From positions 1-64,000 of the forward strand of contig JAUIGV010000010.1 of NCBI GenBank assembly GCA_030432565.1: DNA of 64,000 nucleotides. The letters are read 5' to 3'. The notes below the pieces were generated by a model. The model ran no database searches. It saw nothing but the letters and a program-made list of their open reading frames with translations, and was not told the DNA's origin. Position 1 is the first letter of the stretch. Every line of letters begins with the position of its first letter. The translations under genes were made by a program, and so were the position numbers. Source of the DNA: Verrucomicrobiia bacterium. Lineage in GTDB: Bacteria; Verrucomicrobiota; Verrucomicrobiia; Verrucomicrobiales; Akkermansiaceae. Positions 45,311 through 55,669 of this stretch are shown here, piece after piece.

Positions 45311-45801
45311 GAATGATCTTCGGCCGGGGGCTCGGGCAGAATATCCACGTAAATGCCGGGATCGCTACCCGGAATCTCAATCGCCCCCACCGTCTTCGCG
45401 TAAAACTCCCTGGGACCCACTCCGCCGATGAAGGCATAGGCGTATCCCGCTTCCCGTTGGGCTTCGAGAGCTTTCAGCAAAAGGGCCTTTCCCAAGCCCA
45501 GGCCACGGGCCGATTCCGCCACCCCGGTTGGCCCAAAATATCCTTTCGCCGTCGTTTCATAACACGCAAACCCCAAAATCTCCTTATCCTTGGTCGCGAT
45601 GAAGCAAGCCACCGGCTGACGCGAAAAACCCACCTGAATCTCGCTCACCCACTTCGGAGAAAAGTGTTCCCGCACAAAATCCTGAACCAAATGAAGTTCG
45701 TAAGCCCCCGGGCGACGAAGAATCACTCCTGACTCTGCCACCTTTGCATAAAGGTCCTGACTTTCCGGCAAGTCATAAAGCCGCACCAACATGTCGATCA
45801 T
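45307..45801 (-). CDS. GNAT family N-acetyltransferase
   Basis: 164 residues from the ATG at 45801 (MIDMLVRLYDLPE). A longer frame would overlap the 746-residue gene and is rejected. Motif A, with acetyl-CoA binding, is GVAESARGLGLGKALLLKAL, followed by a C-terminal VGPREFYAKTVGA. The substrate is unknown. Translational overlap with menG suggests cotranscription. Confidence 0.85.
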   Translation of the reverse strand: MIDMLVRLYDLPESQDLYAKVAESGVILRRPGAYELHLVQDFVREHFSPKWVSEIQVGFSRQPVACFIATKDKEILGFACYETTAKGYFGPTGVAESARGLGLGKALLLKALEAQREAGYAYAFIGGVGPREFYAKTVGAIEIPGSDPGIYVDILPEPPAEDHS

Positions 45802-45856
45802 TGCCCGAAGAGAGTCGCCTCCAACTCTGAAAAAATCCACCCGTAAAATCGTGAAC

Positions 45857-48097
45857 TTACTTAAGGGAGCGAAGCCACTGCACTGACTCCGTCTCAAAAG
45901 CGGAAACTGATTGGTAAGCCAGCGCTTCTTCAATCCACCTTGCCCGCTCAGTTGAAGACAATTTCTGAACGACTTTCCGAAACCGTTTTTTTAGTTCGAA
46001 CATCGGAAAATGATCATCACCGAAATACCACGCCTGCGTCGTCATCCAGTCAATCCACATCTTGGCCAAGGTTTCACCATCCTCCTCCAACCACATGGCG
46101 GTCAAGAATCTCGCCGAGTGAAATCTCTTCCCCTCCTCCTCTTCCGGCCCACTGGTTGCGAGCTTCTTCATCTCCGGCGCAAATTTACGCAGATCGAAAG
46201 CCAGGCAAATTTTCGCCAATTCATCCATATCAGAAACCCGATGTGCGATCTGATGCTCCATGAACCGCTCCATATGAATCCGCCGCTCATCCGGAATATC
46301 CACCCGCGAAAAAATCAGCTTAATTCCCAGTTCCACATCCAGCTCGGGGAACATTTGCTCGGACCACAGAAATTCAAGATCACCCGGCTCCGGGGCCAGT
46401 TCCAGGAATCCTTGGAATCTGGTCTCAGCAGACAACCATGAGGGAGAGCTCTTAAACATCTTCAAGATGAGTTGTCGTCGCTTCTTTGCAAATCCTCCGT
46501 CCAGTCGCATCCCGGCGAGCAACAGATAGACCTGTTCCTTCTGGTAATCTTTAAGATTCTCGTCACCTAGAAGCTCCAACAGTCCGGAATACATTCCAGC
46601 CAGCTTCTCCGGCTCATTCATCTTTCGAAAAGTCGCAATCTCGAGAAGGAGTTCCTGATAAAGCTTCGCGTCCAAAGTCGAGATCAACAACCGCCCCGTC
46701 TCCCGGCCCACTGCGGTCAGCGTCTCAAAAATCATCTTTCGACTCTCGGGATCTCTGGCTTCCCCAAACTGTTGAAACATCTCGGCGATCCACGCATCGC
46801 GATGATCCCGGGCGAGAGTTCCCAAAGCCCATTGGATGAGGTCTCCCTCGTTCTGCACTTCGGCCACAAGCGCTTCTTCATTTCCGATCATCTCCAGTTT
46901 TCGCAGCGACCGGTTCAAAACCTCTCGCAAAGTATGACCTCGATGAAACTGCAACTTGTCCCATAGCTCGTTTTCAATCTCCCCATCCTCTCCATTGGAA
47001 TTAAACGGATCCGGATTTCGCAATCCCCGCTCTAGCAATCTCTCCAGCTCTTTCTCCTCCGGGTCCGCCTTCTCCGGGATCGTTGACCTCATCTTTTGCA
47101 GATCTGATCGCAATTCAACCAAGCCATGGTTTGCAGTTGCCTTGAGACAACTTTGGAGAAATCGCGCCGGCAATTCGCTTTCACGGTCCATTGCAAAAAT
47201 CCGCTTCAGCAACCGCCCCGTCAATTCGATGGTTTCGGCTGATACTCTTGCCTTAATCCGGTCCTCGGCAAGCGTCATCAAACTATGAGCGGAAATTGGT
47301 TCCGGACGTTGCCACTTTTCAGAAAGCCCCTTCTCGATAAACAAATCCATCAAGCTTGCGATCGCGTCTTCACTCCCCATGAAATTTCCAACCCAGCGAG
47401 CTTTAATACTGCCGCTTACCCAAGCCGTTCCAGCGATCGCTTGCCGCGGCGCCTTGCCATTCTCGTGAATATCCAGCGTGACAAAGCCATCAGCCGTGCT
47501 TGATCCAAAACCTTGATTTGGGGGATCACCGATTTCCCGGGCCTCCAAGCGCCCAAGCCACAGCAAAACCCGACTCGCGAAAGAAAGCTCGTCAGTTGTC
47601 ATTGGAACCTCAAATGCCTGAGAACCACTGAGATCAGCCCACGGATTATGCCCGACCACACCCGGGGAGTTGCTTTCAACAACCAACATCGAAGGCCCCG
47701 AATCACCAAACCCGAGTAAGACATCGCGCGACGAATAGGAATAACAGCTTGAAGAACCAAAGTGAAAATGCAGCAATCCCGACTTGGGCAAAGCCTCATC
47801 GTCACGAAACCCTATGTCGTAGTGCTTTCGATGAATCTCACTTCGATTGGCCTCGATCATTGCCAAGGCCGCCTTTTTCGGGTCTTTGATCTCCCAAAAC
47901 CCTTCCGGCAAGCGGTCATCCAGCCAGTTTCCCAGCGAGTGCAAAAAGGAATCTTCAACATTTCTCTTCCCTGTGAAAAATTCCCGATAAGCCTGATGAC
48001 TACTCCCTTTCAGGCCCTTGAACTCAACCCCCGGAAGAGGGAGGGACAAGAGTAACAGCCACCAACCAACTAGTTTCACGGATGCATCCTGCCTCAC
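45857..48097 (-). CDS. Large exported helical protein of unknown function
   Basis: 746 residues with an N-terminal hydrophobic signal (about 9-24). A region near 105-165 is Ser/Gly/Tyr rich (HFHFGSSSCYSYSSRDVLLGFGDSG) and beta-like. From about 270 onward it is mostly helical and charged, like HEAT or TPR-type scaffolds, but no repeat consensus is clear. No catalytic motif was recognised. It is separated from the ABC exporter start side by 18 bases and may share its transcript. Confidence 0.72.
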   Translation of the reverse strand: MRQDASVKLVGWWLLLLSLPLPGVEFKGLKGSSHQAYREFFTGKRNVEDSFLHSLGNWLDDRLPEGFWEIKDPKKAALAMIEANRSEIHRKHYDIGFRDDEALPKSGLLHFHFGSSSCYSYSSRDVLLGFGDSGPSMLVVESNSPGVVGHNPWADLSGSQAFEVPMTTDELSFASRVLLWLGRLEAREIGDPPNQGFGSSTADGFVTLDIHENGKAPRQAIAGTAWVSGSIKARWVGNFMGSEDAIASLMDLFIEKGLSEKWQRPEPISAHSLMTLAEDRIKARVSAETIELTGRLLKRIFAMDRESELPARFLQSCLKATANHGLVELRSDLQKMRSTIPEKADPEEKELERLLERGLRNPDPFNSNGEDGEIENELWDKLQFHRGHTLREVLNRSLRKLEMIGNEEALVAEVQNEGDLIQWALGTLARDHRDAWIAEMFQQFGEARDPESRKMIFETLTAVGRETGRLLISTLDAKLYQELLLEIATFRKMNEPEKLAGMYSGLLELLGDENLKDYQKEQVYLLLAGMRLDGGFAKKRRQLILKMFKSSPSWLSAETRFQGFLELAPEPGDLEFLWSEQMFPELDVELGIKLIFSRVDIPDERRIHMERFMEHQIAHRVSDMDELAKICLAFDLRKFAPEMKKLATSGPEEEEGKRFHSARFLTAMWLEEDGETLAKMWIDWMTTQAWYFGDDHFPMFELKKRFRKVVQKLSSTERARWIEEALAYQSVSAFETESVQWLRSLK

Positions 48098-48115
48098 CCG
48101 GACAAGAATCCAAGA

Positions 48116-49894
48116 TCAATTCAGAAGCTGGGTTTCAGCCAGCAGGCGGTAAGTGCCGTCTTTCGCCATGAGATCGGAATGGCTTCCAGCCTCGACGACT
48201 TTGCCTTCCTTTAAGACGAGAATCTTGTCGGCGCTCTTCACGGTTCCGAGACGGTGAGCAATGATCAGGCTGGTGCGCCCTTTCATGAGTTCATCGAGCG
48301 CTTCCTGCACCAACCGTTCGCTTTCGGAATCAAGCGCACTGGTTGCCTCGTCGAGAAGGAGGATCTTGGGATCCGCCAACACCGCCCGCGCGATCGCAAT
48401 CCGTTGTCTTTGTCCTCCACTGAGCTTCACGCCGCGCGGACCAACCATGGCATCGTAACCTTCGGGGAATTCGTCGATGAAGTCGTGGGCATTCGCTTTC
48501 CGGGCAGCATCAATGATCTCTTCTTCGCTAGCGCCGGGGCGACCGTATTCGATGTTCTCACGAATCGTCCCGCCGAAGAGAAGAACCTCCTGGGGCACGA
48601 CCGCCATCGCGGAACGACGGGTCGCTACCGGAATTTCCCCGGCACTTTTCCCATCAAAAGAGACGATCCCTTCGTCACCTTCATAAAATCCGAGCAGGAG
48701 CGAGAAGATGGTCGATTTACCGGCACCACTGGGGCCAACAATAGCGACCCGCTCACCTGCGCTCACCTCAAAATCAACGCCATTCAGAACCCGGGTTTCT
48801 TTACGCGAAGGATAGGCGAAGACGAGGTCTTTGGCGGCAATCGCTCCTGTTAATGCTGCGCCACTCTCCTCACGATCATCTTCGATCTCGTGATTGAGAA
48901 TTTCGCGGATCCGCTCGGTGGCTCCCTGCGTTTTCTGGAGCTGGCTCATGATGTCCGGAAGCGAACCTAAGGACGCCCCCACGAAGATACTAAAGAGAAT
49001 AAAGTGAGTGAAGTCTTCACTATCGATCTGCTTCTTGGCCAGCATTCCAGCGCCAAACCAAACCACGACCGAAATCGTTCCGAAAAGAATAAAGATGATG
49101 AAGCTGACAAACATCGCACGCGCTTTCGATCCCTTGATTACGGTGCCCAGGAAAAGATCCAGCGCCCCACGATATCGGTCCTCCTCAAACTCTTCATTGG
49201 AGTACGCCTTCACGTCGGCAATGCCCTGCACCGCTTCTTCTGCGACAATATTGCTCTGCGCCAATTGATCCTGTGCGTCCTTGGACCAGCGACGAATCTT
49301 CCGACCGACGATGGCCACCACGAGCACGACCACTGGAATCATCGCGAGCATGAAGAGTGATAGCTTCACCGAGAAGATGAAAATGAAAATCAATCCACCG
49401 AAGAAAGTAACCGATTGGCGAACCATTTGCGGCACGGTCGTGATCAGGGTTTCCTGCAAAATAGCGAGATCAGCTGAGAACCGTGAACCCACCTCCCCGG
49501 TGCGTCGCTCCATGAACCAAGGCATGGGCAAGCGGACCAACCGGGCAAATACGTCCTGCCGCAGATCACAAAGCGCGCTTTCCCCTGCCTTGATAAAGCC
49601 GCGAACCCGCCAGTAAGCGACAAAAGCCTGAATGGCTAAAATGATGAGGAGTGTCGAGACCACCTTGTTGATCTTTTCGCTGACCTCGGCAAGATTCGCT
49701 CCTCCCTGCATCGCATCTTGAGGAGACCCGATCAGACTGCCCAGATAATACGGAAAAGCCAGCGAGAGACCGCCGGTAACAAACAGTGCAATCACCGAGG
49801 GAATGAAGATCTTGCGATACTTCCCCAGGTAACTGTAGAGACCAAATGTCTTCTTCCAATCGATGCGGCGAGATTTTTTTTCCGTTTCGGGCAC
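48116..49894 (-). CDS. MsbA-type ABC exporter (fused permease-ATPase)
   Basis: 592 residues. An ABC_membrane domain with six helices (about 35-325) is followed by an ATPase domain with Walker A GPSGAGKST, a VPQEVLLFGGTIRENI Q-loop region, LSGGQRQR, ILLLDEATSALD and an H-switch IIAHRLGTVK. It works as a homodimer exporting lipids, lipid A core or drugs. The substrate is not given by sequence. Confidence 0.94.
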   Translation of the reverse strand: MPETEKKSRRIDWKKTFGLYSYLGKYRKIFIPSVIALFVTGGLSLAFPYYLGSLIGSPQDAMQGGANLAEVSEKINKVVSTLLIILAIQAFVAYWRVRGFIKAGESALCDLRQDVFARLVRLPMPWFMERRTGEVGSRFSADLAILQETLITTVPQMVRQSVTFFGGLIFIFIFSVKLSLFMLAMIPVVVLVVAIVGRKIRRWSKDAQDQLAQSNIVAEEAVQGIADVKAYSNEEFEEDRYRGALDLFLGTVIKGSKARAMFVSFIIFILFGTISVVVWFGAGMLAKKQIDSEDFTHFILFSIFVGASLGSLPDIMSQLQKTQGATERIREILNHEIEDDREESGAALTGAIAAKDLVFAYPSRKETRVLNGVDFEVSAGERVAIVGPSGAGKSTIFSLLLGFYEGDEGIVSFDGKSAGEIPVATRRSAMAVVPQEVLLFGGTIRENIEYGRPGASEEEIIDAARKANAHDFIDEFPEGYDAMVGPRGVKLSGGQRQRIAIARAVLADPKILLLDEATSALDSESERLVQEALDELMKGRTSLIIAHRLGTVKSADKILVLKEGKVVEAGSHSDLMAKDGTYRLLAETQLLN

Positions 49895-50031
49895 GCCGCA
49901 GTGAAGCGGCGACTTCCCCTGCCGTCAAATCAGGAGCGCGACCAATTCACGGTAAATTCGCGGCGCCGGATTTTGTCAAATTTCCCGAAGATTGGATTTA
50001 CGGTTAGCATCGACCGGACAAGGCGATCATA

Positions 50032-50811
50032 GTGGCTCCCGTGACAAGGAGAAAACAGCTGATGTTTCTGGGCTTGGGCACTCTCGCTGCGGGCCTCATT
50101 CTCTTCGTCGTCAACCATCGAACAAGCGCGCAAGGTTTGGATATCTCTGACGAAGACTACGAAAACGGGGCGAAGCGGTTCGCGGCGGTCCAAAAAAAGG
50201 TCACCCCGGAGCTCAAAAGACTTTTTGAGGAAAAAGAACTCAAATGGGGGGCGCCAATCTTTATCCGCGCCTTTAAACAGGAACGACAATTGGAGTTATG
50301 GGTCAGGAAAGGAGACTCATTCGTCCTTTTTGAAAGCTATTTCATCGCGGGAACCTCCGGTGGCCCCGGACCGAAGCTGCGGCAGGGTGACGGACAGATT
50401 CCGGAGGGGTTCTACTTCGTGACACCCCGCCAAATGAATCCTCAAAGCAATTTTCATCTGTCTTTCAACATCGGATATCCAAACAAGTTTGATCGGGCCC
50501 ACGCCCGGACCGGCGATTTCATCATGGTTCACGGTTCAGACGTCTCCATCGGTTGCATGGCGATGACGAACACCAAAATCGAACAAATCTACACCCTCGC
50601 GGACGCTGCCCTCAAGGGAGGGCAGAAGTTTTTTCGGATTCATGTCTTTCCTTTCAAAATGACCGATGAAGCCATGATTCAGCACTCCGGCCACAGGTGG
50701 TTCACTTTCTGGCAGAATCTCAAAACCGGCTACGAGATTTTTGAAGACACCAAATTGCCGCCAAACGTGACAGTCAAAGACAAAACATATCACTTCGAAG
50801 AGCAGGATTGA
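50032..50811 (+). CDS. L,D-transpeptidase (YkuD domain)
   Basis: 259 residues from a GTG start, with an N-terminal membrane anchor or signal (about 10-28). The YkuD catalytic motif is HGSDVSIGCM (His167, Cys175). These enzymes make 3-3 cross-links in peptidoglycan or attach lipoproteins to it, and resist most beta-lactams. A C-terminal tail of about 55 residues (WFTFWQNLKTGYEIF) is longer than the core. The next gene, an M1 peptidase, follows on the same strand after 52 bases. Confidence 0.9.
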   Translation: MAPVTRRKQLMFLGLGTLAAGLILFVVNHRTSAQGLDISDEDYENGAKRFAAVQKKVTPELKRLFEEKELKWGAPIFIRAFKQERQLELWVRKGDSFVLFESYFIAGTSGGPGPKLRQGDGQIPEGFYFVTPRQMNPQSNFHLSFNIGYPNKFDRAHARTGDFIMVHGSDVSIGCMAMTNTKIEQIYTLADAALKGGQKFFRIHVFPFKMTDEAMIQHSGHRWFTFWQNLKTGYEIFEDTKLPPNVTVKDKTYHFEEQD

Positions 50812-50863
50812 GGCTGGCATTCAGGAAGAACCGTCATAGGGTCCCGTCAGTTCCTTCCTAAAT

Positions 50864-53293
50864 ATGAAGATTGCCGCCATTCTGATTGGACTCGTGTCCG
50901 CCTGCTTCGCCCACCCCGTCGAGTTCCACAACGATCCCTTCCGCCAGTTGGAGGAGGTTTGGCCGACGCCTACCGAATCAAGGATCGCCTCCGGTGCTCC
51001 CGGCCCGAAATACTGGCAGCAGCGCGCCGACTACGATCTCAAGGTCACGCTCACCGAGAAAAAGAACCTTCTCACCGGAAGCGGGCGGATCGTCTACCAC
51101 AACAAGTCTCCCCACACGCTGAAATACATCTGGATGCAGCTGGACCGGAACAAGTTCACCCCGGGTTCCCTGGGCCACCAGAGCAGCGAAGCTCCCCGCC
51201 TCGGCAAGATGCAATACGATTCGTTCGAAGCCCTGCTTCTCAAGGAAACCTTTGATGGTGGGTTTAAGATCGACAAGCTGACCGATGACGGTGGAGCGGA
51301 ACTAAAGCACCGGATCGTCGATACCATGATGAGGGTTGACCTCCCCCAGCCTCTCAAGCCCGGGGAAAAATTCACCTATCGAATCGACTGGCACTACACC
51401 ATCACCGACTCCCGGACGAGCTGGGGTCGAAGCAACATGGAGCAATTCGAGAAGGGCGGCAAGATCTTCGAAATCGCCCAGTGGTATCCCCGGGTTTGTG
51501 CCTACACCGACGTTCGTGGCTGGCAGAACAAGGCCTTTCTTGGTCGCGGAGAATTCGCGCTCGAGTTTGGAGATTACCGAGTCCAAATCACCGCTCCCGA
51601 CAACCACATCGTCGCTTCGACCGGGGAACTCAAGAATGGCGACAAGGTCCTGAAGCCGGTTTGGCAGGAACGCCTCAAGAAAGCGGAGACCGCCAAGGCT
51701 CCAATGTTCATTGTCACGCCGGAGGAAGCCGCCAAAAACGAAGAGTCGAAATCCAAAGGAACGAAAACCTGGGTCTTTGAGGCCAAGAACGTCCGGGATT
51801 TCGCCTGGGCGTCCTCAAAAAAATTCATTTGGGATGCTGTGCAGCACAAGCTGACGACCAGCCAAAAACCGGTATGGGCCATGTCCTATTATCCGAATGA
51901 AGCGGAGCCGCTTTGGAGCACGTATTCGACCCACTCCATCATCCACACTCTGAACTTTTACTCGAAATACACCTTCGACTATCCCTACCCGGTTGCGATC
52001 TCCGTAAATGGTCCGGTTTACGGAATGGAGTATCCCATGATCTGCTTCAACGGCCCCCGCCCCGAGAAAGATGGCACCTACTCGGAAGGCACCAAAAACG
52101 GACTCATTTCCGTCGTGATCCACGAGGTGGGACACAATTGGTTTCCCATGATTGTCAACTCGGATGAGCGCCAGTGGAGCTGGATGGACGAGGGGCTAAA
52201 CTCCTTCATTCAAATGCTCGCCGAGCAGGAATGGCGGCACAATTATCCTTCACGCCCCACTCCTCGAAATATCATCGGATACATGACCAGTAGCTATCAA
52301 CGTCCGATTATGACCAACTCGGAATCCATCCTTCAGTTTGGACCAAACGCTTACAGCAAGCCGGCTACCGGGCTCTCGATCCTTCGCGAGACCATTCTTG
52401 GCCGCGAAATTTTTGACGATGCCTTCAAGGAATTCAGCACCCGCTGGATGTTCAAGAGCCCCGAGCCCGCCGACTTCTTCCGAACCATGGAAGACGCCGC
52501 TGGTGTCGATCTCGATTGGTTCTGGCGCTCATGGTTTTACACCACCAACCATGTCGACATCGGCGTCACCGGCTTCACCCGTCACTTTCTTGATCTCAAG
52601 GATCCAGATAAGAAAATGGAGGAGAAAAAGGCGAAGAAGGAGGAGAGCGACAAAAAGAACATCGTCGCCGAACGGAATCGTGAGATCCCCAAATACGTCG
52701 ACGAGAATGAGGGGCTCAAGGATTTCTACGACAAGAAAAAGGAAGAAAAAGTTTCAGACAGTGATCGTGAAAAATACAAGAAGATGCTCGCTGACCTGAA
52801 GCCTCGCGAGAAGAAGCTTCTCAAGACGAACAAGCATCTCACCGTTGCCAACTTCGAGAACAAGGGCGGAGCGATCATGCCTATCCTCGTCGAACTTCAC
52901 TTCAAAAACGGGAAGAAGGAGACTCACCAAATCCCGGCCGAAATCTGGAAGAAGAATCATGAGACCGTCAGCAAGCTCTTCGTTACCCGCCATCCCGTGG
53001 TGAAGATTCTTGTCGATCCGACCGAGCAGACTGCCGACGCCAACAAGGCAAACAATGTCTGGCCGCCCCAAATCAAAGAAGAACCCTTCACCCTCGAGCG
53101 CAAAAATGAAAGCTTCAACAACGAGATGAAGCGCGCCCGGGAAAAGAAGGCAGCAGAAGACAAGAAAAAAGCTGAAGCCAAAAAGAAGCAGGAGGCCGAA
53201 AAAAAAGCGGCCGGGGAAAAAGCGAAGGCTGAAAAGGAAAAAAAGGCCAAAAATAAGGACGAAGCCAAAAAAGAGGCCGAGCCTGCCAAGTAA
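50864..53293 (+). CDS. Exported M1-family metallopeptidase with charged C-terminal tail
   Basis: 809 residues with a short signal peptide (about 1-16). The gluzincin zinc site is HEVGH (420-424) followed by the third ligand Glu443 in WMDEG, with the N-W-F after the motif typical of M1 enzymes. The usual exopeptidase GxMEN motif appears as YGMEYP. The protein has a Lys/Glu-rich insertion near 585-660 and ends in a roughly 65-residue Lys/Ala/Glu tail. It probably trims peptides in the periplasm or at the surface. Confidence 0.9.
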   Translation: MKIAAILIGLVSACFAHPVEFHNDPFRQLEEVWPTPTESRIASGAPGPKYWQQRADYDLKVTLTEKKNLLTGSGRIVYHNKSPHTLKYIWMQLDRNKFTPGSLGHQSSEAPRLGKMQYDSFEALLLKETFDGGFKIDKLTDDGGAELKHRIVDTMMRVDLPQPLKPGEKFTYRIDWHYTITDSRTSWGRSNMEQFEKGGKIFEIAQWYPRVCAYTDVRGWQNKAFLGRGEFALEFGDYRVQITAPDNHIVASTGELKNGDKVLKPVWQERLKKAETAKAPMFIVTPEEAAKNEESKSKGTKTWVFEAKNVRDFAWASSKKFIWDAVQHKLTTSQKPVWAMSYYPNEAEPLWSTYSTHSIIHTLNFYSKYTFDYPYPVAISVNGPVYGMEYPMICFNGPRPEKDGTYSEGTKNGLISVVIHEVGHNWFPMIVNSDERQWSWMDEGLNSFIQMLAEQEWRHNYPSRPTPRNIIGYMTSSYQRPIMTNSESILQFGPNAYSKPATGLSILRETILGREIFDDAFKEFSTRWMFKSPEPADFFRTMEDAAGVDLDWFWRSWFYTTNHVDIGVTGFTRHFLDLKDPDKKMEEKKAKKEESDKKNIVAERNREIPKYVDENEGLKDFYDKKKEEKVSDSDREKYKKMLADLKPREKKLLKTNKHLTVANFENKGGAIMPILVELHFKNGKKETHQIPAEIWKKNHETVSKLFVTRHPVVKILVDPTEQTADANKANNVWPPQIKEEPFTLERKNESFNNEMKRAREKKAAEDKKKAEAKKKQEAEKKAAGEKAKAEKEKKAKNKDEAKKEAEPAK

Positions 53294-53322
53294 TTGGCGG
53301 CGTCCGAGAAAAAGATGACCGC

Positions 53323-54999
53323 TTACTCGGTGCGGAGCCTGATGGCTTCGCACACCGCCGGAAATAGTTGTTTCTTGCGTGAAACAACTCCTGAAGCGGA
53401 AAACTCATTCACACCCTTCCGGGTGAAGGGAAGGTTGCAAAGCAGTTCTTCCCGCCCAACCGCGAGTAAAACACTATCGTGTCGCCGAATGTCCGTCACA
53501 AGAATCGCGCACAGCTCGTAACCGTGCTCATGGCGCAGTCGCTCAAGCTCCTCAAGCAGTTCCTCCTGTCGTTCGGAGAGACCTTTAAAGCTCGTCTCCT
53601 CCACTTGCGATAGGCTTAGAAAAACGCCATCCTCGTTAAATTCCTTTCGATCAGTCCCAACGATCGCCTCGGCATCCGCATGCAGCAGTAATGATCCGGA
53701 AGCGAAAAAAGCTTCGGCAAATTGATCAGCATCCACCCCTGCGATCCCTGACAGCCAGAGGAGCATCTCACGGTCAACTTCGGTGGTCGTCGGAGAGGTC
53801 AGATTCAGGGTATCGGAAACCAGACCCGCGCAAAGACAGAGAGCTACGGCAGCCTCCGGCTGCAGCCCTTTCTCGCGAAATCTTCGGGCCACAATGGTGG
53901 AAGAACTCCCGACCGGCTCATTGATGAAGCGAACAGGATCACGGGTGACGAGATCACCGGAAAGCCGGTGGTGGTCGAGAATTTCAACCACCTTGGCTTC
54001 TTCGACGCCTTTAACAGCCTGCGAAAACTCATTGTGATCAACCAGGGAAAGCAGGGTTCGCGGAGGATCAACCAGGTCTGATTTTGAGAAAACTCCCATC
54101 AGGCGGCGGGTTCCAACCTCGACAACGGGAAAGAGGTCCTGTGAAGAAGAGGCCACTTTTCGGCTGAATCGACTCACGACCTCGCTGGAGGCCAGAGCCA
54201 TAAAATCATCGCTGATAATATTTCTGACCTTCCGCGCACACAGGGCCAGTTTTACCGTCGTCGCGGTATCATGGGGACTACAGAGGATAATAATCCCCTT
54301 TTCCCTGGCTTGGCGTGCGATTTCCTCATCCGGCTTGTATCCGCTGGTCACGATCAACGCTCTCGTGCCGCATTCAAGCGCTTGTTTGTGCACAAAGGGA
54401 CGGTCGCCACAAATCACGAGGTATTTGCCCACCAGGCCTTCCTCCTTGGCTGCGTTCAGACGACGACCCACCGTATCCTGACTGGAGGCACCCACCATCA
54501 TAATGAGGTCTTCCTCATCAGAAGGAGGCGTTGCCCCGCAATCATCGGAAGCGCCGAGGACTGCTCCAATATTTTCGAGGCTGGCATGAAGGAGTTTGAC
54601 ATTCCGGCCATCGGTTGCCGGTGGCAGCAGGAGTTGCAACAAATCAAGGAAGTGCAAAAGCCCTCTCACCTCACCTCCATTGTTGAGAACAGGGACAGCA
54701 CGCACGCCATGATCAACCATGAGCCGGTAGGCCATGAGGAAGGTATCGTCCTGCCTCACCGCAACCACTGATTTACGACAAATTGAACCAGCTGTCGGGC
54801 GCACATCATCAACTAAAACCGGAGGTTCCAGACCAGCCTGCTCGAGGACAACCTTGACCCGGGGAGGCACTTCGCCGCAACGGGCTGCCACTACTTCCGA
54901 CTCACCCATGGCCCGCAAGTAGGCGGCATGTCCGATCGCAGCACAAATGGCATCCGCGTCCGGATTTCGGTGTCCCAGCACAAACCAGGACTGCTTCAT
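53323..54999 (-). CDS. CBS-DRTGG manganese-dependent inorganic pyrophosphatase
   Basis: 558 residues from the ATG at 54999 (MKQSWFVLGHRNPDADAICAA). DHH family II pyrophosphatase: metal motifs GHRNPDADA, ILDHHRLSG and LVSDTLNLTSPTTTE. Between the first motif and the DHH core are a split CBS pair (about 75-115 and 280-320) and a DRTGG-type domain (about 160-260). In family members, CBS domains bind adenine nucleotides and regulate activity; the DRTGG domain may bind diadenosine polyphosphates. It hydrolyses cytosolic pyrophosphate. Confidence 0.92.
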   Translation of the reverse strand: MKQSWFVLGHRNPDADAICAAIGHAAYLRAMGESEVVAARCGEVPPRVKVVLEQAGLEPPVLVDDVRPTAGSICRKSVVAVRQDDTFLMAYRLMVDHGVRAVPVLNNGGEVRGLLHFLDLLQLLLPPATDGRNVKLLHASLENIGAVLGASDDCGATPPSDEEDLIMMVGASSQDTVGRRLNAAKEEGLVGKYLVICGDRPFVHKQALECGTRALIVTSGYKPDEEIARQAREKGIIILCSPHDTATTVKLALCARKVRNIISDDFMALASSEVVSRFSRKVASSSQDLFPVVEVGTRRLMGVFSKSDLVDPPRTLLSLVDHNEFSQAVKGVEEAKVVEILDHHRLSGDLVTRDPVRFINEPVGSSSTIVARRFREKGLQPEAAVALCLCAGLVSDTLNLTSPTTTEVDREMLLWLSGIAGVDADQFAEAFFASGSLLLHADAEAIVGTDRKEFNEDGVFLSLSQVEETSFKGLSERQEELLEELERLRHEHGYELCAILVTDIRRHDSVLLAVGREELLCNLPFTRKGVNEFSASGVVSRKKQLFPAVCEAIRLRTE

Positions 55000-55006
55000 G
55001 ATCCGA

Positions 55007-55624
55007 TCAATAGCCACGCCAAGCGGTGAGTCCGAGAGTCACAAATAAAAGGCCGAGAGCAACCCCGCCCAAGGCGAGTCCACGCCAGCGACCATCCGAA
55101 GCCGTTGCCCAAGTCACCCCATCACGAAACAGGTAAGGCATCCCAACGAAATAGAGCCCCTTGATAATCATGATGTAGCAAAATGCAGGCATCACAAATT
55201 GCAGCGGAGCATTTTCGAAATCGGAAGCATAGAGAAGGGGTGCCGCAGCCATCAAAAGACAGAGCCCCAGTCCACGCACGAAAAGAAACTCGCGCACATA
55301 GACGATCATTCCCACGCAGAACACCGGCACCCCGATCATGAGGTATTTTTTCACCTTGTTGAACTCTCCCAGATCCATGGTGATCGCTGAAAAGATTCCT
55401 TTGTCAGGCGGCGCAACCAGCAGCCAAAACCAAACCATTCCAAATCCCATAAAGTAGGTTCCGAGATCTGAATTTCGAGGCAACTTCCTGGCGATCTCCT
55501 TGGCGGCATCCGCCTTCAAAAACATCAAACCATAGAGTGCCACCAGAATGATCCCCAGAACCAACCCGGCAGTTCCGAGTGAGATTTCCTGGTAAGGATG
55601 TGGGCCAGCTTTCATGAGCCGCAA
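55007..55624 (-). CDS. Polytopic membrane protein of unknown function
   Basis: 205 residues with about six membrane helices (near 17-38, 58-75, 95-112, 118-134, 140-160 and 180-202). No transporter or enzyme motif is seen. It ends 7 bases before the pyrophosphatase start and is probably cotranscribed with it. The exact start is unsure: Met1 at 55624 or Met4 at 55615. Confidence 0.75.
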   Translation of the reverse strand: MRLMKAGPHPYQEISLGTAGLVLGIILVALYGLMFLKADAAKEIARKLPRNSDLGTYFMGFGMVWFWLLVAPPDKGIFSAITMDLGEFNKVKKYLMIGVPVFCVGMIVYVREFLFVRGLGLCLLMAAAPLLYASDFENAPLQFVMPAFCYIMIIKGLYFVGMPYLFRDGVTWATASDGRWRGLALGGVALGLLFVTLGLTAWRGY

Positions 55625-55669
55625 AGCTAAGTTCCCCGCTCCAGTGGTAAAGGCTTAAATCAACGCTTC

